A stretch of 64,000 bases of DNA from assembly GCA_965221845.1 (NCBI GenBank), contig OZ244919.1, positions 3,348,001 through 3,412,000 on the forward strand, given 5' to 3'. The notes under the pieces were generated by a model. The model had not been told where the DNA came from. It ran no database searches and worked only from the letters and a program-made list of their open reading frames with translations. The stretch comes from JAJEFO01 sp965221845 (GTDB taxonomy: Bacteria > Pseudomonadota > Alphaproteobacteria > Rhodobacterales > Rhodobacteraceae). A program made the position numbers and the translations under genes. Below, piece after piece: positions 26,124 to 34,555 of this stretch (its first letter is position 1; every line of letters begins with the position of its first letter).

Positions 26124-26490
26124 ATGCTTAGTCGGGATTCGGCATGGCGCAGTTGGGGACCTCATATTCATGCTCAAGGGACGGTTATGGACGATCAGTT
26201 CGCGGGTCCGCCGGCGTGGGATGACTACATCTCCGCCCTCGAAGCAGCATCTCCAGCCATCGAAGCGTTGGCTGTGACGGACTACTACGTGACGGAGACC
26301 TATCAGCGCATTCTTGATTTCAAGAATGCAGGGCGTTTGCCAAATGTTGGTCTCATTTTCCAAGTGTCGAAGCGCGCTTGGACGTCGCAACGTCAAATGG
26401 CGGGTTCATGAATCTGCATCTGTCGCAGGACTGGTCCGCGGTGGAAACCCTTGCGTACATGGCAGCGCGCCGTCCCAATTGAACCTCCCC
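26124..26490 (+). pseudogene. TrlF-family PHP/ATPase defence protein, N-terminal fragment
   Basis: Reads SAWRSWGPHIHAQGTVMDDQ FAGPPAWDDYISALE, then ALAVTDYYVTETYQ and, after a frameshift near 26365, VEARLDVATSNGGFMNLHLS. This is the PHP-type N-terminus of large TrlF-family ATPases found in defence contexts (about 900-1000 residues; family assignment from memory). Homology stops at about 26424, and transposon sequence follows. The start at 26124 is likely, since AGGAGG lies upstream and family members begin shortly before the WxPHIH motif. It belonged to the AbiE defence cluster. Confidence 0.65.
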
Positions 26491-26572
26491 TGATTCCGGC
26501 CCTGCAAGTCATTGATTCGCATGGCCCGGGATCTGCATCGAACAGGCCATGCTTCAAGAAGGACAGTCCCGC

Positions 26573-27510
26573 ATGCCCGGACGCAGCATCCTGACGGCGG
26601 GCCGGCGGGCCGGCGCGCCGCCCTCTTCGACATGCCCACTGACGAGGCATCCCTTCTGCGACACTGCACGCTGGCGGACGACGACATCGAGCATGTCCGG
26701 CACAGACGGCGTCCGGAAAACCAGCTCGGCTTCGCGCTTCAGCTCTGCGCCCTGCGTCACCCCGGGCGCCTTCCGGGTTCCGGCGAAGTCATTCCCGGGG
26801 AAGCTCTCAAATTCATCGGCGCACAGCTGGGCGTCACGGGCGACGCTCTGCTCACCTATGCCGCCCGGCGCCAGACCCGGCAGGAGCACCTCGTCGTCCT
26901 GCGCGAGATCTGCGGCTGCCGGATGTTCACGGGCAAGTGCGCACGCGGGATGAAGTCCTGGCTGGCAAGCCAGGCCGAGGCGGCCTGGTCAGGTGAAGAG
27001 CTTGTACGGCGCTTCGCGTATGAGTGTCGCAGCAGGCAGGTCATCCTGCCCGGCATGTCGACGATCGAGAGGCTCTGCACCGATGCGCTGGTCGCGGCGG
27101 AGCGTCGGATCGGGGCCCGGATCGCCGCCCGCCTCGACGACTTGCTGGGCGAGAGCGCGGACGGACGCACGAGCTGGTTCGTCTGGTTGCGCCAGTTCCA
27201 GGTGGGCAACAACTCGGCCGATGCCAGCCGCCTGCTCGACCGGCTGCAACTCCTGCAGGAACCGGACCTGCCCGCCGCGGTTCTCGACGGCGTTCCGCCC
27301 CACAGGATCACGCGCCTGCGCCGCCATTGCGGACACCGTTGTCGAGACCCATGACCGGATCGTCGGCAGGGTCTTCCGGGAGGCCAGGAGGCTCGCCGAT
27401 CTTCGCGTCGAGGAGGCGCACACGGACATCCGGAACACCCTCGGATCGTTTCGGGGGCTTGCCGACGCCCTGATGGAGACGAGGAGCGACGGTTCCTCGC
27501 TTGAGGGCGC
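26573..27510 (+). pseudogene. Tn3-family transposase, N-terminal fragment
   Basis: MPGRSILTAGRRA then, after a frame change near 26610, LFDMPTDEASLLRHCTLADD, PENQLGFALQLCALRHPGRL, SWLASQAEAAWSGEELVRRF and DLPAAVLDGVPPHRITRLR correspond to the DUF4158 domain and following part of Tn3 transposases. At about 27320 the frame jumps to IADTVVETHDRIVGRVFREA RR and NTLGSFRGLADALMETRSDG, indicating an internal deletion. The catalytic DDE half is absent. It truncates the TrlF-like gene. Confidence 0.8.
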
Positions 27511-27815
27511 GGAATCTGAACTACACCCCCTTCCGTCGCGGGGCGCGCCCCACCCTCCCGAAACGCCACCATGCGGGCCGGACGTGTGCCGGGAGGGACT
27601 CCCCGGGGACGGTCATCGCGCGGCCGGCCGGCCGGGCGTCAGCGCTCCCGTGAAGCCGGCGGCGCCCCGGGCGGGGGACGGGCGTCCGCTGCGCGATGCC
27701 GCCGGCCCGCCGCCGGTCATGATCGGCCCGAACTTGCCGGCCTCGTCCGGCCGGGCACGAGGGCGGGCGAGGCTCGAGGCAGATTCGAGGCGACGGTGCG
27801 TTTCGGGCCGGAGCG
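27511..27815. repeat. Non-coding region with second copy of a dispersed repeat
   Basis: Positions 27530-27676 match 18874-19081 between the duplicated nuclease genes (for example CACCCTCCCGAAACGCC and GCGGGCCGGACG), lacking the roughly 60-bp internal duplication present there. No gene is seen. It separates transposon debris from the LysR gene. Confidence 0.7.
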
Positions 27816-28754
27816 TCATCCGTTCCGTCCCGGCGCCGCCGCGCGGTAGAGGTAGCGGTCGATCTGGTCGAAGTTCGCGCTCGCTCTCTGCAGCAGAAGC
27901 GCAAGGTTCGGGTTTGCGGCACGGTGCTTCCAGAACAGGGCGTAGACCCCCACGAGTCGTGAAGACCAGGCGGGCAGGACCGGCGTGAGCATGCCTGCCG
28001 CCACTTCCTGACGCGCAAAGAAGGTGGGCATGAAGCAGATCCCGTGCCCGTGCACGGCGGCCAGCTTGACGATCCACGGATCGTTGCTGACGAACGCGCC
28101 CTTGGGATCGAACGCGATCTCCGCTTCGCCATCGGTGGCCTGCCAGACCCGGGTTTCGTTCTGGCCAAGCTGCACAAGGAGCTTGTGGCCCGCCAGGCCT
28201 TCGGGCGAGGCAGGCGGCGGCGCCGTCTCCAGGTATGCAGGCGAGGCAAACCACTTGTAGCTGAAATGGCCAAGCGCCCGGCGCGTCATCTCCGGGAAGT
28301 CATCGACCAGCGGCTCGCCCAGATGGATGATGCAGTCATACTGCGCCCGAATCTCCGGAAGCACGTCCCGCGGATGCGTCATCGCGCGGATTTCGAGGTG
28401 CGTCTGGTTTCGCGCGAAATCCATGAAGATCGACGACATGATGTTCGACGCGAACTCGCTCGTCGACGCGATGCGCACCTGCCGGTCCCGTGCGTCGCGG
28501 GCGGCGCAGATCGACTCGGCCGCCGCTTCACAGGTCCGGCGGATGTCGCGCGCGTGCGCCACGAACACGCGTCCGGCCTCGTTCAGCCGTATCCTGTTGT
28601 TCTTCCGATCAAGCAGCGACATGCCCAGATTCTGCTCAAGGCGCCTTAAATTGTGGCTGACGGTCGCCTTGGGGCGATTCATGAGCCTGGCCGCGCGTGA
28701 CAGCGACCCGCTCTCAACCACCTGCAAGAAAACATTAATGTCATCCAGTTGCAC
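27816..28754 (-). CDS. LysR-family transcriptional regulator
   Basis: 312 residues. The N-terminal winged HTH (MQLDDINVFLQVVESGSLSR AARLMNRPKATVSHNLRRLE) is followed by a periplasmic-binding-like effector domain. GTG start at 28754 with GGGAAGG 7 bp upstream. It is divergent from the Rieske oxygenase operon with 108 bp between the starts, and a perfect LysR-type dyad lies in that gap. It therefore very likely activates the oxygenase/ABC operon in response to the substrate and represses itself. Confidence 0.92.
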   Translation of the reverse strand: MQLDDINVFLQVVESGSLSRAARLMNRPKATVSHNLRRLEQNLGMSLLDRKNNRIRLNEAGRVFVAHARDIRRTCEAAAESICAARDARDRQVRIASTSEFASNIMSSIFMDFARNQTHLEIRAMTHPRDVLPEIRAQYDCIIHLGEPLVDDFPEMTRRALGHFSYKWFASPAYLETAPPPASPEGLAGHKLLVQLGQNETRVWQATDGEAEIAFDPKGAFVSNDPWIVKLAAVHGHGICFMPTFFARQEVAAGMLTPVLPAWSSRLVGVYALFWKHRAANPNLALLLQRASANFDQIDRYLYRAAAPGRNG

Positions 28755-28777
28755 GGACCGGCCTTCCCGTGTTCATC

Positions 28778-28802
28778 ATTATTGAACGCTAGTATCAATA
28801 AT
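28778..28802. promoter_or_regulatory. LysR-type operator
   Basis: ATTATTGA-N9-TCAATAAT is a perfect 8-bp inverted repeat containing the T-N11-A pattern of LysR-type boxes. It starts 24 bp upstream of the LysR GTG and 61 bp before the Rieske gene, the normal position for a divergent LysR target, in an otherwise GC-rich region. Confidence 0.8.
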
Positions 28803-28862
28803 TCAGCCTAGCAACTCCCCTCGCTTTTCAGGCAGACTGAAGCCGGACATGCGGAGGCACGG

Positions 28863-29504
28863 ATGGAGCCAGCCGAGACACTTGGCGTCGCGATCGCCAT
28901 TTCTTCCGACGTTCCGGAAGGCGAAGTGCATCCCGTCGTCGTGGACGGCACCGAACTTGCTGCATGGCGCGGCCATGACGGCGCCGCGCGCCTCTGGGAA
29001 GACCGGTGCCCGCACCGCGGCATGCGCCTGAGCTTCGGCTTCGTGCGCGACAACCGGCTGACCTGCCTCTACCACGGCTGGGAATACGGCGATGACGGCG
29101 CCTGCAGGAAAATCCCCGCCCACCCCGAGATGACGCCGCCCTCCAGCCTCTGCGTCACCGTGCGCCCGGCCAGCGAGAAGCACGGCATGATCCTCATGGG
29201 AGGCGCGCCCGGAGCCGGTGCGGGGGACGGGCCATGGCATGGCGTCCGGACCGTCTTCGTCGACCTGCCTGCCGACAGGGTCCGCGATGCGCTGCCGGAA
29301 ATTTCCGACGCTGGCTGGACGGCCCGCGACGAGCTGTTCGTGGGCCGGCGCCGGGATCACGCCGTGTCCCTGGGCGTGCAGCCGGTCAGCGACGCCTGCA
29401 CTGCCGTGCATGTGACCACCACCAACCCCGATCGCGACGCCCGCGTCGCGATCGCGCGCGATCTCGTGGCCTATCGCCGAGGCCTGGCGAAAGGGCCTGC
29501 CTGA
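28863..29504 (+). CDS. Stand-alone Rieske [2Fe-2S] protein
   Basis: 213 residues. The Rieske ligands are complete: CPHRGMRLSFG (C49, H51) and CLYHGWEYG (C68, H71). The C-terminal 110 residues lack the mononuclear-iron motif, so this is not a full oxygenase alpha subunit. It should carry electrons from a reductase, not found in this window, to the Rieske-less oxygenase encoded next (stop and start overlap as TGATG). This mirrors the extra Rieske domain of NdmD, which serves the Rieske-less NdmC. GGAGG lies 6 bp before the ATG. Confidence 0.88.
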   Translation: MEPAETLGVAIAISSDVPEGEVHPVVVDGTELAAWRGHDGAARLWEDRCPHRGMRLSFGFVRDNRLTCLYHGWEYGDDGACRKIPAHPEMTPPSSLCVTVRPASEKHGMILMGGAPGAGAGDGPWHGVRTVFVDLPADRVRDALPEISDAGWTARDELFVGRRRDHAVSLGVQPVSDACTAVHVTTTNPDRDARVAIARDLVAYRRGLAKGPA

Positions 29505-30388
29505 TGCCCGTCACGACCGACCAGGCCGCGCTCGACCAGTGGTTCCCCGTAGCTTATGACGGCCAGGTTGCGCCGGGCAGGCATCTTGACACCCAGCTTC
29601 TGGGCCAGCCGCTGCGCCTGTCCGTTGCGGAAGACGGCGGGCTGTCAGCGGCAACGGCCGAGAAGGGCGGCGAGGGCCGCAGCCTCCCGCTCAAGCAGGC
29701 CTTCACCGCCGTCTTCACGACCCTGTCCGGCGACCCGCGGCCGATGCCCGTCATCCCAGAGTTCGACGAAGTCGATCGGCGCATTGTCAACTGCGGCTCT
29801 GTCGGCGTGAACACGAGCCCGTTCCGCGTGGTCGAGAATTTCCTCGACATGGCGCATTTCTGCTTTGTCCACACGAACATACTCGGCGCCGTCGACGAGA
29901 CCGAGGTCCTGAGCTACCAGACCGAGCTGCGCGAGGACGTGGACGAGATATGGGCGACGGATTGCAGGTTCTTCCAGCCCGCGGCATCCCAGTCGGCGAG
30001 GGACGCAAGCGCCGGGCAGGTCACCGAATACACCTACCGCGTCACCTCGCCCTTCAGCGTCATGCTGTACAAGAGCGCCATGGGCTACGACGACGGACGG
30101 CTCGACGCAATCTGCCTCTTCATCCAGCCGAAGACCGAGACCCAGTGCATCGCCTTCATGCCGATGGCCCTTCTCGACGAGGTCTCGACGGCCGAGGGGA
30201 TGATCGATTTCCAGCAGACGATCTTCATGCAGGACCGGATCATCCTGGAAAACCAGCGCCCGAGGCTGCTTCCGCTGACACCGCGCCAGGAGATGCCCAC
30301 CAGGGCCGACCTCAGTTCCATGGCCTACCGGCGCTGGCTGAAGTCAAAGGGCCTTCGGTTCGGCCTCCTGCCGGACGAGGCGGCCTGA
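29504..30388 (+). CDS. Rieske-less non-heme iron oxygenase (NdmC-like catalytic subunit)
   Basis: 294 residues. The mononuclear iron site is intact: NFLDMAHFCFVH supplies H118 and H123, with D115 as the likely electron-bridging acid, and MQDRIILENQRPRLLP supplies D244. The N-terminus (DQWFPVAYDGQVAPGRHLDT QLLGQPLRL) resembles the start of oxygenase alpha subunits, but the Rieske cluster domain that should follow is missing; only an Ala/Gly linker is present. It must work with the separate Rieske protein upstream. Known Rieske-less relatives are N-demethylases (NdmC). The substrate is inferred, not shown. Confidence 0.85.
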   Translation: MPVTTDQAALDQWFPVAYDGQVAPGRHLDTQLLGQPLRLSVAEDGGLSAATAEKGGEGRSLPLKQAFTAVFTTLSGDPRPMPVIPEFDEVDRRIVNCGSVGVNTSPFRVVENFLDMAHFCFVHTNILGAVDETEVLSYQTELREDVDEIWATDCRFFQPAASQSARDASAGQVTEYTYRVTSPFSVMLYKSAMGYDDGRLDAICLFIQPKTETQCIAFMPMALLDEVSTAEGMIDFQQTIFMQDRIILENQRPRLLPLTPRQEMPTRADLSSMAYRRWLKSKGLRFGLLPDEAA

Positions 30389-30391
30389 AGC

Positions 30392-31018
30392 GTGATCCGC
30401 CTGCATGACTACACGTTGTCCGGCAGCTGCTACAAGGTCCGCCTGCTGCTCGAATTCCTTGCCGTCGAACACGAACTCGTCTCCGTCGATTTCCATCCCG
30501 GACGCCAGCACAGGTCCGCGGAGTTCCTGCGGCTGAACCCCCTGGGCCAGCTTCCCGTCCTGGAGGACGACCAGGTCACCCTGCGCGACGCCCAGGCCAT
30601 CCTCGCCTACCTCGCCAGACGCCACGACCCGGACGGCCGCTGGCTCCCGCAGGATCCGGCCCTCTTCGGACAGGTCATGATGTGGCTGTCCTTCGCGGGA
30701 GTGGAGATGATGCCGGCCTCTGCCGCCCGGCTCCATGATTCGCTGGGCCATGATCTGGACATCGAAAGGGCCCGCGCCGACGCCCGCGCCGCCTTTGCCG
30801 TTCTCGACGACCACCTGGCCGAGCGCGGCATTCTTGGCAAGACCTGGCTTGTCGGCGATCTCCCGACCATCGCGGATGTCGCCTGCTTTCCCTGCGTCGC
30901 GCTTTCGGGCGACGGCGGCATCGGGCACGAGCCGTACCCTGCCCTGCGCAAGTGGATGCGCGCGTTCCGGCGGCTTCCCCGGTTCCGCGCCGTCTCCGGC
31001 ATTCCGGAGTTCGTGTAG
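30392..31018 (+). CDS. Glutathione S-transferase-like protein (NdmE-like)
   Basis: 208 residues with an N-terminal thioredoxin fold (LHDYTLSGSCYKVRLLLEFL; NPLGQLPVLEDD, cis-proline motif; AQAILAYLARRH) and an all-helical C-terminal domain (LVGDLPTIADVACFPCVAL, N-capping box). It lies 3 bp after the oxygenase gene. In the caffeine N-demethylase system the GST-like NdmE holds the NdmC-NdmD complex together, so a structural role is as likely as glutathione chemistry. Its stop overlaps the ABC ATPase start by one base. Confidence 0.9.
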   Translation: MIRLHDYTLSGSCYKVRLLLEFLAVEHELVSVDFHPGRQHRSAEFLRLNPLGQLPVLEDDQVTLRDAQAILAYLARRHDPDGRWLPQDPALFGQVMMWLSFAGVEMMPASAARLHDSLGHDLDIERARADARAAFAVLDDHLAERGILGKTWLVGDLPTIADVACFPCVALSGDGGIGHEPYPALRKWMRAFRRLPRFRAVSGIPEFV

Positions 31019-32538
31019 TGGCTCTTCTCGCGCTTGCCGGGATATCCAAGGCCTTCGGCAAGGTCGTTGCCGCGGAAAGCCTGGAGCTCTCCATCGCGCC
31101 GGGCGAGATCCATGCGGTTCTCGGGGAAAACGGCGCCGGGAAGTCGACGCTCATGAAAATGATATACGGCGTCCTCCAGCCGGATTCCGGGCAGATGACA
31201 TGGAAGGGAAAGCCGGCGAGAATCGAAACGCCGGCACAGGCCCGCGCTCTTGGCATCGGCATGGTGTTCCAGCATTTCTCGCTGTTCGAGACCCTGAGCG
31301 TGGCCGAGAACGTCGCCCTTTCGAACGGCGTGAGCGTGGCCGAGGCCGCCGGGCACCTGCGCGCCGTCGGCACGGAATTCGGCCTCGGGATCGAGCCTGA
31401 CGCGCTCGTTCACGCGCTGTCCCAGGGCGAGCGCCAGCGGGTCGAGATCGCACGCGCGCTCATGGGCAGTCCCGATCTCGTCATCATGGACGAGCCCACG
31501 TCCGTCCTTCCGCCCACCGCCATCCCCGGCCTCTTCAGGACCGTCCGCGACCTTGCCGCCTCCGGATGCGCCGTCCTCTTCATTTCGCACAAGCTCGCGG
31601 AGATACGCGCGCTCTGCGACCGCGCCACCGTCATGCGCCGGGGGCGAGTGGTGGCCACGGTCGACCCGCGCGAGGCGAGCGAGAAGGCGCTTGCGACCCT
31701 GATGATCGGTCGCGACATCCCGCATCCGCGCCGCGATGCCGCGACGCTCAGCGCCGCGCCCGTCCTGCGCGTCGCCAATCTCTCGATGCCCGACGACAAC
31801 CCCCTCGGCATCGCGCTCGAGGACGTCTCGCTCGACGTGCACGGCGGCGAGATCGTCGGCATTGCGGGAATTTCCGGCAATGGCCAGCAGCTGCTGGCGT
31901 CGGCCCTGTCAGGCGAGGCGCCCCTGCACGGCGCCGCCGCGGGCGAGATCCTCATGAACGGTCAGGACGTGAGCCGGAGGAATGCCGACGCGCGCCGTTC
32001 CCTCGGCCTCGCCTACGTGCCCGAGGACAGGCAGGCGCGCGGCGCCGTTCCCGAGCTGAGCCTCGCCGAGAACGCGCTGCTCACCGGACACCGCAAGGGG
32101 CTCGTCGCATGCGGCATGGTGCGCAGGAAGGCCGCCCGGGCATTCTCCGAGGCCTGCATTTCGGAAATGGACGTTCGCTGCGCGGGCCCGGAGGCCGAGG
32201 CGCGCTCGCTCTCCGGCGGCAATCTCCAGAAGTTCATCGTCGGCCGCGAACTTTCCCTGGACCCTGCGCTCTTCGTCGCCGCACAGCCCACCTGGGGCGT
32301 CGATGTCGGTGCGGCGCAGGCGATATTGCAAAGGCTGGTGGACTTGCGTGGCGAAGGCGTGGGCGTGCTCGTGCTGAGCGACGAGCTTGAAGACCTGCTC
32401 GACATCTCCGACCGCATCCACGTGCTGTTCCGGGGCCGCCTGTCGCCGTCGATCCCCAGGGCGGAGGCCCGTGACGACCTGATCGGATCCTACATGTCGG
32501 GCACGTTCGTCGATGACGCGAAGGCGGCCGCCTCATGA
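31018..32538 (+). CDS. BMP-type ABC transporter, dual ATP-binding protein
   Basis: 506 residues with two ATPase domains. Domain 1: LGENGAGKSTLMKMIYG, FQHFSLFETLSVAEN, ALSQGERQRVEIARALMG and LVIMDEPTSVL. Domain 2: GIAGISGNGQQLLASALSG, SLSGGNLQKFIVGREL and FVAAQPTWGVDVGAA, the degenerate Walker B typical of this class. It resembles YufO/NupA and RbsA-type ATPases. GTG start at 31018 gives VALLALAGISKAFGK; CCGGAG is just upstream. With the two permeases and the BMP binding protein it forms a nucleoside/purine-type importer. Confidence 0.93.
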   Translation: MALLALAGISKAFGKVVAAESLELSIAPGEIHAVLGENGAGKSTLMKMIYGVLQPDSGQMTWKGKPARIETPAQARALGIGMVFQHFSLFETLSVAENVALSNGVSVAEAAGHLRAVGTEFGLGIEPDALVHALSQGERQRVEIARALMGSPDLVIMDEPTSVLPPTAIPGLFRTVRDLAASGCAVLFISHKLAEIRALCDRATVMRRGRVVATVDPREASEKALATLMIGRDIPHPRRDAATLSAAPVLRVANLSMPDDNPLGIALEDVSLDVHGGEIVGIAGISGNGQQLLASALSGEAPLHGAAAGEILMNGQDVSRRNADARRSLGLAYVPEDRQARGAVPELSLAENALLTGHRKGLVACGMVRRKAARAFSEACISEMDVRCAGPEAEARSLSGGNLQKFIVGRELSLDPALFVAAQPTWGVDVGAAQAILQRLVDLRGEGVGVLVLSDELEDLLDISDRIHVLFRGRLSPSIPRAEARDDLIGSYMSGTFVDDAKAAAS

Positions 32539-33617
32539 CCCTTCCCATATGGATCGAGCGGCGCACCTCGTCGCCCGGCGCCCTCCTCGCCCTCGTGCCG
32601 CCGCTTCTTGCGGTCGTCGCCACGGTCGTTGCGAGCGCGGCCGTCCTCACGTCGCTTGGCGTGCCGGTCGCCGATGCGCTCTACTACCTCTACCTCTCTC
32701 CCTTCGCGTCGCGTTTCAACATCGGCGAGGTGCTCCTGAAAATGGCGCCGCTTCTCCTGATCGCGCAGGCCCTGGCCATCGGTTTCCGGGCCCGGATCTG
32801 GAACATCGGCGCCGAAGGCCAGCTGATCCTTGGCGCCATCGGCGGCAGCCTTCTTCCGGTCCTGTTCAACGAGAGCGCGAATCCCTTCATGATCGTCGGC
32901 ATGGCCTTCATCGGCATGAGCCTCGGCATGGCCTGGGCCGCGGTCGCCGCCTTTCTTCGCGCAAGCCTGAATGCCAACGAGATCCTCGTGACGCTGATGC
33001 TCAATTCCATCGCGCTGCAACTCCTGTACTACCTCGTCTCGGGGCCCATGCGCGATCCCTTCGGCTTCAACTTTCCGCAGTCCGCCCTGTTTCCCGACGT
33101 GGCGATGCTGCCTGCGCTCCTGGACGGCACGCGGGCCAATGTCTCGCTCGTCTTCGGCATCGTGGCGACGCTGCTTGCATGGACGCTGACGCAGCGCAGC
33201 TTCGCAGGATTCAAGCTGAGGGTCGGCGGGCTGGCACCCGGGGCCGCGCGCTATGCCGGCTTTTCCGAGCGCCGCGCGGTCTGGCTCGCGCTTCTCGTCG
33301 GGGGAGGGGCGGCCGGGCTCGCCGGTGTCTTCGAGGTCGCCGGCCCCCTCGGACAGTTGCAGCGCGTGGTCACGCCGGGCTACGGCTTTGCCGCCATAAT
33401 CGTGGCCTTTCTCGGCGGGCTGAGGCCCCTGGGCATTCTCGCGGCCGCGTTCTTCATGGCAGTGGTCTATGTGGGCGGCGACATCGCGCAGACAGCGGCC
33501 GACGTGCCCCATTCCGTGAATCTCCTTCTGCAGGGCATACTGCTCGCCACCTACGTGGCGTCCCGCGCGGTCACCGACTATCGCGTGACGTGGCAGAGGG
33601 CCGGGGGCGCGGCATGA
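32535..33617 (+). CDS. BMP-type ABC transporter permease 1
   Basis: 360 residues with about ten membrane segments and the BPD_transp_2 hallmarks NIGEVLLKMAPLLLIAQALA, FRARIWNIGAEGQLILGAIG and TPGYGFAAIIVAFLGGLRPL. Relatives (YufP, NupB) import nucleosides and purine derivatives. ATGA overlap with the ATPase gene and 4-bp overlap with permease 2 show coupled translation. Confidence 0.93.
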   Translation: MTLPIWIERRTSSPGALLALVPPLLAVVATVVASAAVLTSLGVPVADALYYLYLSPFASRFNIGEVLLKMAPLLLIAQALAIGFRARIWNIGAEGQLILGAIGGSLLPVLFNESANPFMIVGMAFIGMSLGMAWAAVAAFLRASLNANEILVTLMLNSIALQLLYYLVSGPMRDPFGFNFPQSALFPDVAMLPALLDGTRANVSLVFGIVATLLAWTLTQRSFAGFKLRVGGLAPGAARYAGFSERRAVWLALLVGGGAAGLAGVFEVAGPLGQLQRVVTPGYGFAAIIVAFLGGLRPLGILAAAFFMAVVYVGGDIAQTAADVPHSVNLLLQGILLATYVASRAVTDYRVTWQRAGGAA

Positions 33618-34537
33618 ACGAAACCCTTGTCTTCCTCATGAGCGGCACGCTCCTGGCGGGCACCCCCATCCTGATTGCCGCCCTTGGCGAACTCGTCGTC
33701 GAAAAGGCCGGCGTCCTCAATCTCTCGATCGAGGGCATGATGGCCCTTGGCGCAATCCTCGCCTTCATGGTCGTGACCGGGGGCGGCTCCTACTGGACCG
33801 CCCTCGCCGCCGGCGGCCTTGCGGCCATGGCGCTTTCTGCAGCCTTCGCGTTCGTGGTGATCGTCGCGCTCGGCAACCAGGTGGCCGCCGGGCTTGCCGT
33901 GGGCATTCTCGGGATCGGTCTTGCCGGGCTGGTCGGCGACCCGTTCGAGGCCCGGACCGTGCCGCCCATGCCGCGCGCGCCGCTTCCGGGCCTCGTCGAT
34001 GTGCCGGTCCTTGGCGAAGGCCTCTTCGATCATGTGCCCGTGGTCTATCTCGCGCCCGTCCTGGCCGTCTTGACATGGCTCGTTCTCGGACGCACCCGGC
34101 TGGGCCTTCTCCTGCGCTCGGTCGGGGAGGATCCGGATGCGGCGAACTCCATCGGCATCAAGGTGCGCACCGTGCGTTTTTGCGCCACGCTGTACGGCGG
34201 CTTCTGCGCTGGGGTGGCGGGCGGCTTCATCTCGGTGGTTTCCGCGACGCTCTGGGCCGATGGCATCATCGCCGGGCGCGGCTGGATCGTGGTTGCGCTC
34301 GTTGTCTTCGGCACCTGGCGCGCAGGCCGGATCGCCGTGGGCGCCTATCTGTTCGGCCTTGCCACGCTTGGCGGGCTTCTGGTGCAGACCACCGGCGCTG
34401 CAATCCCCTCGCAGCTTCTCACCGCCATTCCCTACATCGTGACGATCGTCGCCATCGCGCTCCTGTCGATGAATCCGAGGCTGACCTGGCTCAACGCCCC
34501 GGTCTCCCTCGGCGCGCCCTATCTTCCAACCAGATGA
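33614..34537 (+). CDS. BMP-type ABC transporter permease 2
   Basis: 307 residues, a membrane protein of the YufQ/NupC class: AALGELVVEKAGVLNLSIEG MM near the N-terminus, LLLRSVGEDPDAANSIGIKV in the large cytoplasmic loop, and GRGWIVVALVVFGTWRAGRI. It pairs with permease 1 to form the heterodimeric channel. Confidence 0.93.
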   Translation: MNETLVFLMSGTLLAGTPILIAALGELVVEKAGVLNLSIEGMMALGAILAFMVVTGGGSYWTALAAGGLAAMALSAAFAFVVIVALGNQVAAGLAVGILGIGLAGLVGDPFEARTVPPMPRAPLPGLVDVPVLGEGLFDHVPVVYLAPVLAVLTWLVLGRTRLGLLLRSVGEDPDAANSIGIKVRTVRFCATLYGGFCAGVAGGFISVVSATLWADGIIAGRGWIVVALVVFGTWRAGRIAVGAYLFGLATLGGLLVQTTGAAIPSQLLTAIPYIVTIVAIALLSMNPRLTWLNAPVSLGAPYLPTR

Positions 34538-34555
34538 CAGCAGAAAGGAAAACCG

